Below are positions 1-7,166 of a DNA stretch of 35,445 bases, piece by piece (positions within the stretch are counted from its first letter, which is position 1; every line of letters begins with the position of its first letter). The notes under the pieces were generated by a model. The model was given only the letters and a program-made list of their open reading frames with translations, was not told the DNA's origin and made no database searches. This stretch comes from a virus. Position numbers and translations under genes: made by a program. Location: positions 1 to 35,445 of the IMG/VR virus record IMGVR_UViG_3300044998_000941. One strand, given 5' to 3'.

Positions 1-23
1 AAAATTTCTCTAATTTTGCTCTT

Positions 24-86
24 GAGGTTAGCTGTCATTGTTATTCTTGTTTATTTGTTCTACAAAAATACAAATTTGCTAACCTC
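24..86. repeat. Inverted repeat GAGGTTAGC / GCTAACCTC around a -7-like box
   Basis: A perfect 9-base inverted repeat occupies 24-32 and 78-86, with 45 bases between its arms. On the minus strand the interval holds TATTTTTG (70 to 63), a match to the Bacteroidota -7 consensus TAnnTTTG, but no clear -33 element at the expected distance. It could be an operator or promoter for a gene beyond the left edge, reading leftwards. Function is inferred only from position. Confidence 0.3.
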
Positions 87-198
87 TTTCATTTTTTTAG
101 TGGTGTAGAGTAAAATCAAAGAACATTGCTCTTATTATAAATGTAATTTTTTGCAATTTTTTTCAAAAAATGAATTTTGAGGCAAAAATGCAGACACT

Positions 199-229
199 AA
201 AAAACCTCCGACTCAGGAAAAATCGGAGG
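199..229 (-). terminator. Rho-independent terminator of the amidoligase operon
   Basis: CCTCCGA (205-211) and TCGGAGG (223-229) form a 7-bp GC-rich stem. On the minus strand it is followed by six T residues (204 to 199). It lies 36 bases past the stop codon of the 78-aa gene, as expected for the end of the minus-strand transcript that starts upstream of the amidoligase gene. Confidence 0.7.
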
Positions 230-264
230 AAAAATGAGGGAGAAAATTGTATAATTTTAGTGAA

Positions 265-501
265 TTATTGCTCTATCAGGTAGCCTACTTTTACAAGACT
301 TTTTACAAAATTGGAAGCGTTGTTGTAGGCTATTTTTTTACCTGTTTGCACTTCATATCTTTCAGCAAAACCTTTCATATAAGTTGCAAGATCCTCTTCT
401 GCTGCAAAGCGACTTCCGCTTCTGATAGCTTCGGCAACTTGTTTGTAGTCATTTCCTTCTACAACTTCATTTTCGTTCTGGATTTTAAATTTTAGGCTCA
501 T
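265..501 (-). CDS. Small protein downstream of amidoligase, unknown function
   Basis: This 78-aa protein is not one I recognise. It is soluble-looking, with no signal peptide or membrane segment, and alternates charged and small residues, with an Ala/Glu-rich helix-like centre (residues about 20-50) and a C-terminal Tyr-Leu-Ile-Glu-Gln. It begins 47 bases after the amidoligase gene on the same strand, has no promoter of its own that I can see, and is followed by a terminator, so the two are probably co-transcribed. Amidoligase genes often travel with small partner genes; this one could be a partner or substrate, but it shows no glutamylcyclotransferase motif, the partner best known in that setting. 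Coding confidence is good; function is open. Confidence 0.6.
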   Translation of the reverse strand: MSLKFKIQNENEVVEGNDYKQVAEAIRSGSRFAAEEDLATYMKGFAERYEVQTGKKIAYNNASNFVKSLVKVGYLIEQ

Positions 502-548
502 ATAAATTAGATTTTAAGGGTTTACGTATATTTAATTTGGAAGAGGAG

Positions 549-1481
549 TTAATTCAACTCCTCTGTTCTTTCGGCATAAAAAGTAATGATATCTTCTTGG
601 TTAAATTCGGCAAGGCTTTCTAAACTTGTGTTGGTTAATATTTTGATTTTAGAAGCCTCTACCAAGTTATGTAAAAATAAAATCCAATTCTTAATTTTCA
701 TAAATTCAATTGTTCCGCTGTGCTGTCTAAATTCAATCGTTTTATGCCTTGCATAAGCTTGTGTGTTTATTTTTTTATACCTTGTTCCGATTCTTGTGGC
801 AATTTGCTCTAAACTAGAAGCTTCTTTTACCTTATTAACATCATCTTTTAAACTTTTGCAATAAGTATTTGCGTTTCCTCTTCTGCTATGAGGCATAAAA
901 GCATCGATCGTATCTTCTAATTTTGCATAATTGATAAGGAGGTTTTTCCAAGTTTGGAGGCTAAAAGTAGAGGCATCAAAATGTATATGCAATCCGCAAG
1001 TTTTATTAATCCGGCATCCGTATTCTTTAAGTGCTTGGCAAACTTTTTCAAGTTGTTCTAATCCGTCCTCGCCTTCCAAAATTGGGCTGACTATCTCAAA
1101 AGTAACTCCTTCTGCTCTCAGGCTGCCATCCGTTACAATTTTCCAGTAGTTTCTAGTGGTGTGGTTGTAATCATTCAATTCGCAATTTAACCCTTTGTTT
1201 CTAATCAAATCCCTGAGAGCCTCTTTCGTTTTACCTCTTTTTACAAAAGCCTCGATTTCAACTCCAAATCTTCTGGTAAAAGGCATCAAGCTAAAATCAA
1301 TATGTTGTGGTCTGTTTTGTCTTTGGGTGCCAAAATGCTTGGCATATACATTTTGCACAAATCCGTAACCTATCCCCATTGCTTCTGCAACCTGACTTCT
1401 GGTTAATCCAATCCCCAAAAGCTGCTTGATTTTTTCGGTTTTGGTAATGTTTGTCTGGGCTAATATTTGTTCTTGTGTCAT
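549..1481 (-). CDS. HTH-amidoligase fusion protein
   Basis: This 310-aa protein has two parts. Residues about 12-50 form a helix-turn-helix-like segment (LTRSQVAEAMGIGYGFVQNV). From residue 70 the sequence follows the phage/plasmid amidoligase family (PF12224): FGVEIEAF at 72-79, a TDGSL strand, a CGLHIHFD motif, and an IEFRQHSGT motif near residue 252. Family knowledge: these are ATP-dependent, glutamine-synthetase/GCS-fold enzymes predicted to form amide or peptide bonds; the substrate in phages is unknown. The gene heads a two-gene minus-strand transcript with the 78-aa protein and has a plausible promoter at 1506-1537. The N-terminal HTH could be for DNA binding or autoregulation (inference). 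I am confident of the family, not of the role. Confidence 0.85.
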   Translation of the reverse strand: MTQEQILAQTNITKTEKIKQLLGIGLTRSQVAEAMGIGYGFVQNVYAKHFGTQRQNRPQHIDFSLMPFTRRFGVEIEAFVKRGKTKEALRDLIRNKGLNCELNDYNHTTRNYWKIVTDGSLRAEGVTFEIVSPILEGEDGLEQLEKVCQALKEYGCRINKTCGLHIHFDASTFSLQTWKNLLINYAKLEDTIDAFMPHSRRGNANTYCKSLKDDVNKVKEASSLEQIATRIGTRYKKINTQAYARHKTIEFRQHSGTIEFMKIKNWILFLHNLVEASKIKILTNTSLESLAEFNQEDIITFYAERTEELN

Positions 1482-1505
1482 CTGCTTTAATGTTTAATTA
1501 CATAG

Positions 1506-1537
1506 CAAAGTAGCTACATAAAACTCTCTATATCAAG
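1506..1537 (-). promoter_or_regulatory. Probable promoter of the amidoligase operon
   Basis: On the minus strand TTG (1536-1534) is followed after 21 bases by TACTTTG (1512-1506), one base short of the consensus TAnnTTTG. The predicted start is near 1500, giving a leader of about 20 bases before the ATG at 1481. The -33 region overlaps an imperfect copy (1533-1548) of the phage operator in which only the CAAGTATTTA part is conserved, so repression is possible but weaker than at the perfect sites. Confidence 0.45.
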
Positions 1538-1615
1538 TATTTAAGTAAGAAGTTTCGATGCAATCTTGCAGTTTTTATTGCATAAGGTTTTCTTAGTTAT
1601 TTTTAAAATAAAAAC

Positions 1616-1646
1616 TTGATAATCAGTATTTTAATTTATATATTTG
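1616..1646 (+). promoter_or_regulatory. Bacteroidota-type promoter of the 47-aa gene
   Basis: TTG at 1616-1618, 20 bases, then TATATTTG at 1639-1646 match the consensus and spacing. Transcription would begin near 1652, nine or so bases before the ATG at 1661. This rules out an upstream TTG at 1616 as the translation start. No operator copy overlaps this promoter, so the gene may be constitutive. Confidence 0.65.
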
Positions 1647-1660
1647 AAGAAAAAATACTT

Positions 1661-1804
1661 ATGAAAAAGGCAAAGAAAATAAAGCTATCCAGTAAGAAGA
1701 AAGGGAACATAAGGAGTAAATTGAATATTTCTTCGTGCAATCCACTCTATAGCAATCTGAGGGCGATTGAGAAAGCCATTCACGACGAAAAGGAGCTCAA
1801 CTAA
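1661..1804 (+). CDS. Small basic protein (47 aa), unknown function
   Basis: The start at the ATG of 1661 is chosen because the promoter -7 box lies just upstream. The 47-aa product is strongly basic at its N-terminus (about eight Lys in the first 15 residues, then GNIRSKLN) and ends in an acidic EKAIHDEKELN helix. It has no membrane segment. It converges on, and overlaps by four bases, the end of the HTH gene at 1801. A short, constitutively expressed, Lys-rich phage protein could bind nucleic acid or a host protein, but nothing in the sequence identifies a function. Confidence 0.45.
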   Translation: MKKAKKIKLSSKKKGNIRSKLNISSCNPLYSNLRAIEKAIHDEKELN

Positions 1805-2202
1805 CTTTTTAGCTTTCTTCTGATGGTTGCTTCGGACACTCCAAGTCTTCTACCTATTTCCCGATTGCTTAGTCCTTCTTGTTTTAAATTTTTGATTTGT
1901 ATTTCTGTTGCGTCATTGGTTTGCGTTTCTTCAAAAGATGGCATCGCATCCTCTGACGCATACTCAGGAGCTTGATTGTCGCATTTTAGAAGCGTTGCGT
2001 CAGGAATAATAGTCTCTTGGGGGTATTCAGAAAGGAATGTCGCAAACCAATCTCCTACAAATTTCGGCTGCATATTTTGTAAGTCTATCACATCTTGATA
2101 AGCCTGATAAAAGGCTTTTATACACTCCGATAATTTCAAATCTTTTCTACCTGCCTGCTGCCAAGCTTGTAGCAGTCTAAAGCTATACTTTTCGGGTATC
2201 AT
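1801..2202 (-). CDS. HTH-domain regulator (Hin-type recognition helix)
   Basis: The 133-aa product ends in a clear helix-turn-helix (residues about 99-132, with LSNREIGRRLGVSEATIRRK) of the kind found in Hin/resolvase C-termini and many small phage regulators. The first 60 residues are helical and Gln/Trp/Tyr-rich; residues 65-98 look like an acidic linker. There is no recombinase catalytic domain. It is transcribed from a consensus promoter whose spacer contains a perfect copy of the phage operator, and it diverges from the recombination operon, so it is probably repressed together with that operon. Its own targets are unknown. Confidence 0.65.
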   Translation of the reverse strand: MIPEKYSFRLLQAWQQAGRKDLKLSECIKAFYQAYQDVIDLQNMQPKFVGDWFATFLSEYPQETIIPDATLLKCDNQAPEYASEDAMPSFEETQTNDATEIQIKNLKQEGLSNREIGRRLGVSEATIRRKLKS

Positions 2203-2222
2203 ATCATTTTAGATATTTTATG

Positions 2223-2253
2223 CAAAAATACAAGTATTTACTTGTTATCAAAG
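2223..2253 (-). promoter_or_regulatory. Consensus promoter of the HTH gene
   Basis: On the minus strand TTTG (2252-2249) and TATTTTTG (2230-2223) are separated by 18 bases, close to the Bacteroidota optimum. The spacer is filled almost exactly by the palindrome at 2230-2245, so a bound repressor would block RNA polymerase. Confidence 0.7.
2230..2245. promoter_or_regulatory. Operator O1: perfect 7-2-7 palindrome
   Basis: ACAAGTATTTACTTGT is a perfect inverted repeat with a two-base centre. It is identical to the copy next to the repressor gene at 12456-12471. It sits between the -33 and -7 elements of the HTH-gene promoter. Confidence 0.7.
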
Positions 2254-2314
2254 AAATATTTAAAATATCTTAAAAATTAAAATTTTCAATAAAATATTTC
2301 AGAAAACATTTTTA

Positions 2315-2340
2315 TTTGCAAGTAATTACTTGTATATTTG
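2315..2340 (+). promoter_or_regulatory. Promoter of the recombination operon
   Basis: TATATTTG (2333-2340) is a consensus -7 box. The nearest -33-like TTTG is at 2315-2318, only 14 bases away, shorter than usual, so this may be an intrinsically weak or activator-aided promoter. Operator O2 occupies the whole spacer. Transcription would start near 2347, which fixes the first start codon at 2366. Confidence 0.55.
2319..2332. promoter_or_regulatory. Operator O2: perfect palindrome CAAGTAATTACTTG
   Basis: A 14-base perfect palindrome, identical to the copy at 12817-12830 and differing from O1 only at the centre. It directly abuts the -7 box of the recombination operon, so occupancy should silence that operon. 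Confidence 0.7.
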
Positions 2341-2365
2341 TAAAGTAAAACCATCAAAAAAGAAA

Positions 2366-2839
2366 ATGGAAAACGTAAAAGAAAACCCAACCCAAGAACT
2401 GGTAAAAACAGATGCACCAGGGCTGAGCATAGAAGCTCAGATGTCTATTGTAGAGCAGATTGCGAAAGTGGCTGCAAATCTGGATACAGCAGAAGTAATT
2501 GATGTGGATTTAGCTTCTGACTATTGGACACCCCAAAACCCGTTGGAAAGCAAAAAACTGATTTTCATGGGCATTCAGAATCGGCTAGTGGAAGATATCA
2601 GCAACCCGGCACAAACCAGAGAGCTACCCACAGCCTTTTTTGTAGAAAAGGTAGTTCAAGGAGACAAAGAAACACTCAGAAGAGTTTGCAATGCTTCCAA
2701 GAAATTACTTGGAGTGATTAGAGACTGCAACATCCAAGCAAGTACGCCTGTATTGGTAACCTACCTTGGAAAAGTTAAGAACAAGACCAATCAATTTTCT
2801 TCTGATAGTTGGTCAGTGAAACCCATCAAAGTATCCTAG
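2366..2839 (+). CDS. Possible ssDNA-binding or accessory recombination protein
   Basis: The start is placed at the ATG of 2366 because the upstream TTG at 2330 lies inside the promoter and operator. The 157-aa product has an acidic, helical N-terminal half and a C-terminal half (residues about 65-157) with alternating strands ending in TPVLVTYLGKVKNK and WSVKPIKV, a pattern I associate with OB-fold phage proteins. It is the first gene of an operon with an ATPase and an exonuclease, the usual place for a single-strand-binding or annealing helper. The OB-fold reading is inference from pattern and context; no diagnostic motif is present. Confidence 0.5.
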   Translation: MENVKENPTQELVKTDAPGLSIEAQMSIVEQIAKVAANLDTAEVIDVDLASDYWTPQNPLESKKLIFMGIQNRLVEDISNPAQTRELPTAFFVEKVVQGDKETLRRVCNASKKLLGVIRDCNIQASTPVLVTYLGKVKNKTNQFSSDSWSVKPIKVS

Positions 2840-2882
2840 TATCCACCTGCCCTCAGTAATGGGGGCTTCTCCTCTATTCATT

Positions 2883-4076
2883 ATGAAAGTAAAACGTATA
2901 GAAATTCGCAATTTTAAGGCTATTCAAGAAGCTGATATAGATTTGAATAGTTCTCATCTGATGATCATCGGGAAAAACGGAGTGGGCAAAAGCACTATCG
3001 GAAAACTCGTTCAAGATTTACTAACCAAGAATACTCCCGTAAAACCCCTAAAAGAAGGAGAAAAGCAAGGTTATTGCCAAGTAGAGCTTTCAGATGGCTC
3101 TATTATTCATTATGCCTTTGATGAGGTAGGTCAGAAACTCAATATCATTTCTAAAACTGAGCAAGGTTCTTTGGCTCAGATACTCAAAAAATTATCTGGT
3201 AAAGGAATGAGTTTTGATATAGATGCCTTCCTACAAATGGCTCCCAAGCCCCGTAAAGAAATGTTGATGCAAGTAGCAGGGATAGACCTCACCCATCTTG
3301 AAGCAAGATACAATCAGGCATACCAGCAACGAGCTGAGGCAAATATGAAACTTAAAACTCAGCAAGCTCGCATCAAACCATATTCAGAAGAGTTGGTGGG
3401 TAAAGAAAAGGTTGATTTAGTAAAAATCACGAATCAGTACAATGAAGCGTTGGCTCATAATTTACAAATCAATACATTGACAGAAAAAGCCGGCAACCTA
3501 GATGCTGAAATATCTGAACTCAAAAAGAAATTGGCTCTTTTGGAGCAAGAACGCTTAGATGTCCAAAACTATCTTAACAATAATATCCCGATCACTAGTG
3601 CAGCCATTACTGATATGCAAAAGCAAATTGGTGAGGCAGAAGGGATTAATGCTAAGATTGATGAAGCCAATCGTTTATCTGAAGAATTTTCTCTTGCCGA
3701 AAAATATGAGAAAGAAGCCAGTCAGGCTCATAATCTCTTGCTATCCATTGAGGTGGAGAAAGAAACTATTCTCAAAAATGCAAATTTGCCCGCAGGTATT
3801 TGCTTTACTTCCGAAGGTTTGGAAATAGATGGTTTACCTTTTGAAAGCAATCAGATTGCCACTTCTCGGAAAATGATTGCTGCTTTGGAAATTGCCGAAA
3901 GAATGCTTGGAGATATTCGATACCTCCATTTTGATGCTTCCATTTTGGACAAACAGAATGCTCAGAAGATTATAGATTGGGCTAATGAACGAGATTTACA
4001 ACTTTGTCTGGAAAGAGCCCTATGGGATGGTGGAGAGTTATCCTACGAGATTATCGAACCTCAAACCACTTCCTAA
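2883..4076 (+). CDS. RecF/SMC-like AAA ATPase, recombination module
   Basis: The ATG at 2883 is preferred because the protein then opens with MKVKRIEIRNFKAI, the classic first strand of RecF/SMC/SbcC ATPases; an ATG at 2859 would add eight poorly fitting residues. The 397-aa product has Walker A GKNGVGKST at 30-38, a long central coiled coil (about residues 140-290), and a C-terminal lobe ending near GDIRYLHFDASILD, which fits the place of Walker B but lacks the usual Asp-Glu pair. Homologues stand beside PD-(D/E)XK exonucleases in many phages and are thought to work with them in DNA end processing. The next gene starts one base after its stop, suggesting coupled expression. Confidence 0.8.
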   Translation: MKVKRIEIRNFKAIQEADIDLNSSHLMIIGKNGVGKSTIGKLVQDLLTKNTPVKPLKEGEKQGYCQVELSDGSIIHYAFDEVGQKLNIISKTEQGSLAQILKKLSGKGMSFDIDAFLQMAPKPRKEMLMQVAGIDLTHLEARYNQAYQQRAEANMKLKTQQARIKPYSEELVGKEKVDLVKITNQYNEALAHNLQINTLTEKAGNLDAEISELKKKLALLEQERLDVQNYLNNNIPITSAAITDMQKQIGEAEGINAKIDEANRLSEEFSLAEKYEKEASQAHNLLLSIEVEKETILKNANLPAGICFTSEGLEIDGLPFESNQIATSRKMIAALEIAERMLGDIRYLHFDASILDKQNAQKIIDWANERDLQLCLERALWDGGELSYEIIEPQTTS

Positions 4077-4077
4077 A

Positions 4078-4722
4078 ATGGATTATTTTGATGTAAAAGC
4101 TGTCAGTAATTCTAAGATAGGAGAATGGAAGAAGATGCTTCGTGGAGAAAAGAACCTCCACGAAAACTCTTCTTTTAAAGGAGCTGGTTTGCTCTTCGGA
4201 ACGGTATTTCACGCCATTATCGCAGGAGAGGATATTCAAGAAAAGTTTGACAAACTAAAACCCCACGAACGTTTTGAAGTGATGAAAATGGCTAAGAAAA
4301 TACACAAAGAACTTGGGCATATCATTACAAAAGCAGTTTCTAAAGAGCAAGAATATACGTGGGTACAAGAGTTTGAAGGAGTAGGGAAAGTAAAATGTAA
4401 AGCGAAAACAGACCTTGTTTATCAAGATGAAATGGGTTTACATTGCGTGGACTTCAAAACTACTGCTGCAGATTCTTATGAAGAGTTTTTGGGTAGCGTA
4501 ATGACTTTTGATTATCATCGGCAAGCTGCCTGGTACTTCCTAGCAGATAAATTTCAAACTTACACGATTATAGGAGTAAGCAAAAGCAAAAGCCACGATA
4601 TTTTCATTTTACCACCTTTCACCAAAGAAGACTTACTCATTGAAGTAGGCTTACAAGAATGCATAGAAGTAATGCAGGAAGTAAGAAAAATGAATCAATA
4701 TCAGGAGTATTTTCAATTTTAA
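4078..4722 (+). CDS. PD-(D/E)XK exonuclease (RecB/RecE-like, DUF3799 type)
   Basis: The ATG at 4078 follows the ATPase stop by one base, and the protein from there (214 aa) contains the entire nuclease core. Visible motifs are GTVFH (His45), KAKTDLV (Asp112), VDFKTT (Asp125 and Lys127) and DYHRQAAWY (Gln149, Tyr153). This order is that of RecB-family phage exonucleases such as RecE and lambda-exonuclease-like proteins. Role: resection of double-strand DNA ends for phage recombination, probably together with the ATPase upstream. An in-frame extension to 3985 would run back through the ATPase coding sequence and is unlikely. No annealase of recognisable type (RecT, Erf, Beta) is seen next to it. 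Confidence 0.85.
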   Translation: MDYFDVKAVSNSKIGEWKKMLRGEKNLHENSSFKGAGLLFGTVFHAIIAGEDIQEKFDKLKPHERFEVMKMAKKIHKELGHIITKAVSKEQEYTWVQEFEGVGKVKCKAKTDLVYQDEMGLHCVDFKTTAADSYEEFLGSVMTFDYHRQAAWYFLADKFQTYTIIGVSKSKSHDIFILPPFTKEDLLIEVGLQECIEVMQEVRKMNQYQEYFQF

Positions 4723-4731
4723 ACAACGAAA

Positions 4732-5016
4732 ATGATTATTCAAGCATTAGAAAAAATTGTGGAGGCTCAAAAAGACTTAACAGAAAGTTTTGAAAGCTTC
4801 AGAAAGGAATGCCTTACAAGTTTGGAGGCTACGTATGGTGCTTCATTAGAGCAACATCAAAGAAAAATCCTTATGGGTTGTATAGATGCCATTCAACAGA
4901 GTCAGTCGGTTCTTCTTTCTTGTTTGCAAAAAGAAGTTTCCGAAAAAGAATGCATCAATACTCTACTAGGCATTTTGGATTCACAAGAATTGGTTAAAAT
5001 GATAAAGGAGGTATAA
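4732..5016 (+). CDS. Small helical protein, unknown function
   Basis: This 94-aa product is almost entirely predicted helix, rich in Glu, Gln, Leu and Ser, with an EKIVEAQKDLTESFESFRKE start that could form a coiled coil. No enzyme motif or membrane segment is visible. It begins nine bases after the exonuclease gene and so belongs to the same operon. It could be an accessory subunit of the nuclease or ATPase; I do not recognise the family. Confidence 0.6.
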   Translation: MIIQALEKIVEAQKDLTESFESFRKECLTSLEATYGASLEQHQRKILMGCIDAIQQSQSVLLSCLQKEVSEKECINTLLGILDSQELVKMIKEV

Positions 5017-5029
5017 AATTAAGAGAAAA

Positions 5030-5317
5030 ATGAAAGCATTAAGAATAGTTTACAGTAGACTGATTTCAAAAGGCAACTATGAAAACGCCAAAATTGAAAT
5101 TGAACTTCAAGTAGAAGAAAATGAAAAAGCTTCGGATGTATTTGATGCTGCCAAAAGTTGGGTGGAAAATCGGATAAAAAAGGAAAAAATCTCAGATCAT
5201 ATAATTGAAAGAGCACGTAAAGTAATAGAAGACAAACGAAACCATACTTTAGCTCAGATAGAAGAAGCAGAAGAAGTGCTTGCAAAAGCTAAAGTACAAG
5301 ACGATTTGCTTTTTTAG
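5030..5317 (+). CDS. Small protein closing the recombination operon
   Basis: The 95-aa product starts with a beta-strand pair (ALRIVYSRLISKGNYENAKIEIELQVEE) followed by two charged helices, a fold outline seen in many small phage operon proteins of unknown role. It lies 13 bases after the previous gene, and a hairpin terminator begins five bases after its stop. Function cannot be assigned. Confidence 0.6.
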   Translation: MKALRIVYSRLISKGNYENAKIEIELQVEENEKASDVFDAAKSWVENRIKKEKISDHIIERARKVIEDKRNHTLAQIEEAEEVLAKAKVQDDLLF

Positions 5318-5321
5318 AACT

Positions 5322-5350
5322 ACTTGGAGCATAAAGCTCCAAGTTTATAT
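5322..5350 (+). terminator. Terminator hairpin after the recombination operon
   Basis: ACTTGGAGC (5322-5330) and GCTCCAAGT (5336-5344) form a perfect 9-bp stem with a five-base loop. The following tract is T-rich but short (TTTATAT). The 5351-5558 stretch that follows holds no gene or clear signal that I can see. Confidence 0.65.
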
Positions 5351-5558
5351 GTAATCACCATCACGCCAGAATCACCATTTACCAGACTTATTTTTCTATT
5401 GTGTTGGTTACTTTGTCTGTATATTTACAGCATGGCTTATGCGATTTAGCAAAAGTAACACCAAAAAAGTCTAATAGTTTATTTTTACAAACAGTTAATT
5501 ACTATTTGTTTTAACTTTTAAAACATCTTATATTTTAGCATAGTATAATTTTACTTTC

Positions 5559-7166
5559 TTATCTACTTCTATTTAATCTTCTTGCTGAAAGTTTCTTCCA
5601 GATGCTGTCCGCAAGTTTTATCTCTTTATCAGTGAAACTATATCCATTTTTTAGGATTTGCTCATTGGTTATTCTTAAAATTTCATCAATATTTTTTCTC
5701 TCTCGCATCATTTTGTCGATAGTTACAATTAAATCTGCATTTTCAGTTTGGTAAGGAAGTAGTATTTTTTCAGCCTCACTTGGCATCAATTCCAAAACTC
5801 CACCACCATAACTACGACCAACAATTTCAGAAAAAGCTAAAGATAATGAGTTGTAAAAACTGGCTATAAATGCATTTTTATTAGTGTCTTGTCTCATAAA
5901 TACACGATGCATAGTATCGGTTGTATATGCTTCGGCTTCATTCAAAATTAAACGAGGATAGAGATTATTTCTTCGGATAAACAAAGCATCTGAAAGTTTG
6001 ATAGAAGGAATGACAAACCAATCATCACGAATACCTGTTTTGTAGCCTTTATTTATACCCATTGATTCGCCCATACGAATGTATGAGTTTGCTCCTTCGT
6101 GTCCATTGATTTTCTCTTTTGCAGGGAATACCAATAAATGTGCTTTAGCTTTAGTTTGTTGATTAAGTTTCCAATCCTTTTCTGTGAAGATTACACTGTT
6201 TACCTGAACACTTCTGCCAACCATGGGTTTTGCATATTCTTTTAAGTCGTAAGTTTCTACAACTGTTAAAGGAACGGTGAAGTAATCATTTGCTCCTGTT
6301 GTTATACCAACTTCTACGTTAGCATAATTTCCAATTGTTGGAACTTTTCTTTTTTCGGCAATCTGTTCTAAAAAGTCAATTTCCTCTTGCTCTAAAAAAT
6401 AGTAAGTCCATTTGTTTGACCTAAAATCTATCTTTTTAGATGGGCTTTTCAGAATATTTACATCTAATTTTTCAAGGTCAGAAGCGTCTCTTAATTCAAG
6501 ATGTTCAATCAAATGTGAATCGCTCCCGTTTTTCTCACACAACAACAAAACAACTTCTTGCTGAATATCAGGGAAAACTAACTTTTCAAAAGAAATGATA
6601 TTGATTTTATTGTAGAAATGAGCCAAAAACTCACGGAGTTGTTGAGCATACGATACTTGCAACAATTCCGCAGGAATCACAAAACCAATTTTTCCCTTCT
6701 CTTTGAGTAATAAGCTTGATCCAACCACAAAGGAAACCCAAGCATTGGTCAGTTTGGAGTATTTTAGTTTGGCTCGATTGAAAACTTTGATAGCTTCATT
6801 TTGCTGTTCTTCCTGAAAATATTGGTAACGAATGTAAGGCGGATTGCCCACCACTAAATCAAACTTCTGTGTGGTTTCATTGCAATACAAATGAAAATCT
6901 GTATTGATTACATCCTTGTTATTGAGTTTAATCTTTTCGGCTTTTTCCGCTTCAACATCATCAAATTCAATGGCTGTTATCGATTTGAATTTATGGTTGT
7001 TCTCTTTCAATTGTTCAAGGAAAACACCATCACCGCAACTAGGCTCTAAAATTTCATAATCAGAACTTCCATTGATGCCCCATTTCAAAATGAATGCAGC
7101 AATTGGCTTGGGTGTATAAAATCCACCTCTCAATTTCTCGGCTGTTGCGTTTTTAATTAGCTTCAT
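5559..7166 (-). CDS. Eco57I-like N6-adenine DNA methyltransferase
   Basis: The 535-aa product is a gamma-class adenine methyltransferase: motif X GGFYTP at 14-19, AdoMet-binding EPSCGDGVF at 41-49, acidic IEFDD at 66-70 and catalytic NPPY at 108-111, followed by a large target-recognition half. Its length and pairing with a roughly 1,000-aa fused enzyme match the Eco57I system, where a 544-aa methylase partners a 997-aa restriction-methylation protein. Role: to methylate the recognition site so that host and phage DNA are protected from the partner nuclease. Its start overlaps the end of the upstream gene by 14 bases, implying one transcript. The recognition sequence cannot be read from the protein. 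Confidence 0.9.
   Translation of the reverse strand: MKLIKNATAEKLRGGFYTPKPIAAFILKWGINGSSDYEILEPSCGDGVFLEQLKENNHKFKSITAIEFDDVEAEKAEKIKLNNKDVINTDFHLYCNETTQKFDLVVGNPPYIRYQYFQEEQQNEAIKVFNRAKLKYSKLTNAWVSFVVGSSLLLKEKGKIGFVIPAELLQVSYAQQLREFLAHFYNKINIISFEKLVFPDIQQEVVLLLCEKNGSDSHLIEHLELRDASDLEKLDVNILKSPSKKIDFRSNKWTYYFLEQEEIDFLEQIAEKRKVPTIGNYANVEVGITTGANDYFTVPLTVVETYDLKEYAKPMVGRSVQVNSVIFTEKDWKLNQQTKAKAHLLVFPAKEKINGHEGANSYIRMGESMGINKGYKTGIRDDWFVIPSIKLSDALFIRRNNLYPRLILNEAEAYTTDTMHRVFMRQDTNKNAFIASFYNSLSLAFSEIVGRSYGGGVLELMPSEAEKILLPYQTENADLIVTIDKMMRERKNIDEILRITNEQILKNGYSFTDKEIKLADSIWKKLSARRLNRSR

Noticed and set aside
1801-2202. The HTH protein as a serine recombinase.
   Set aside because: Only the C-terminal HTH is shared; there is no catalytic Ser/Arg domain and the protein is too short.
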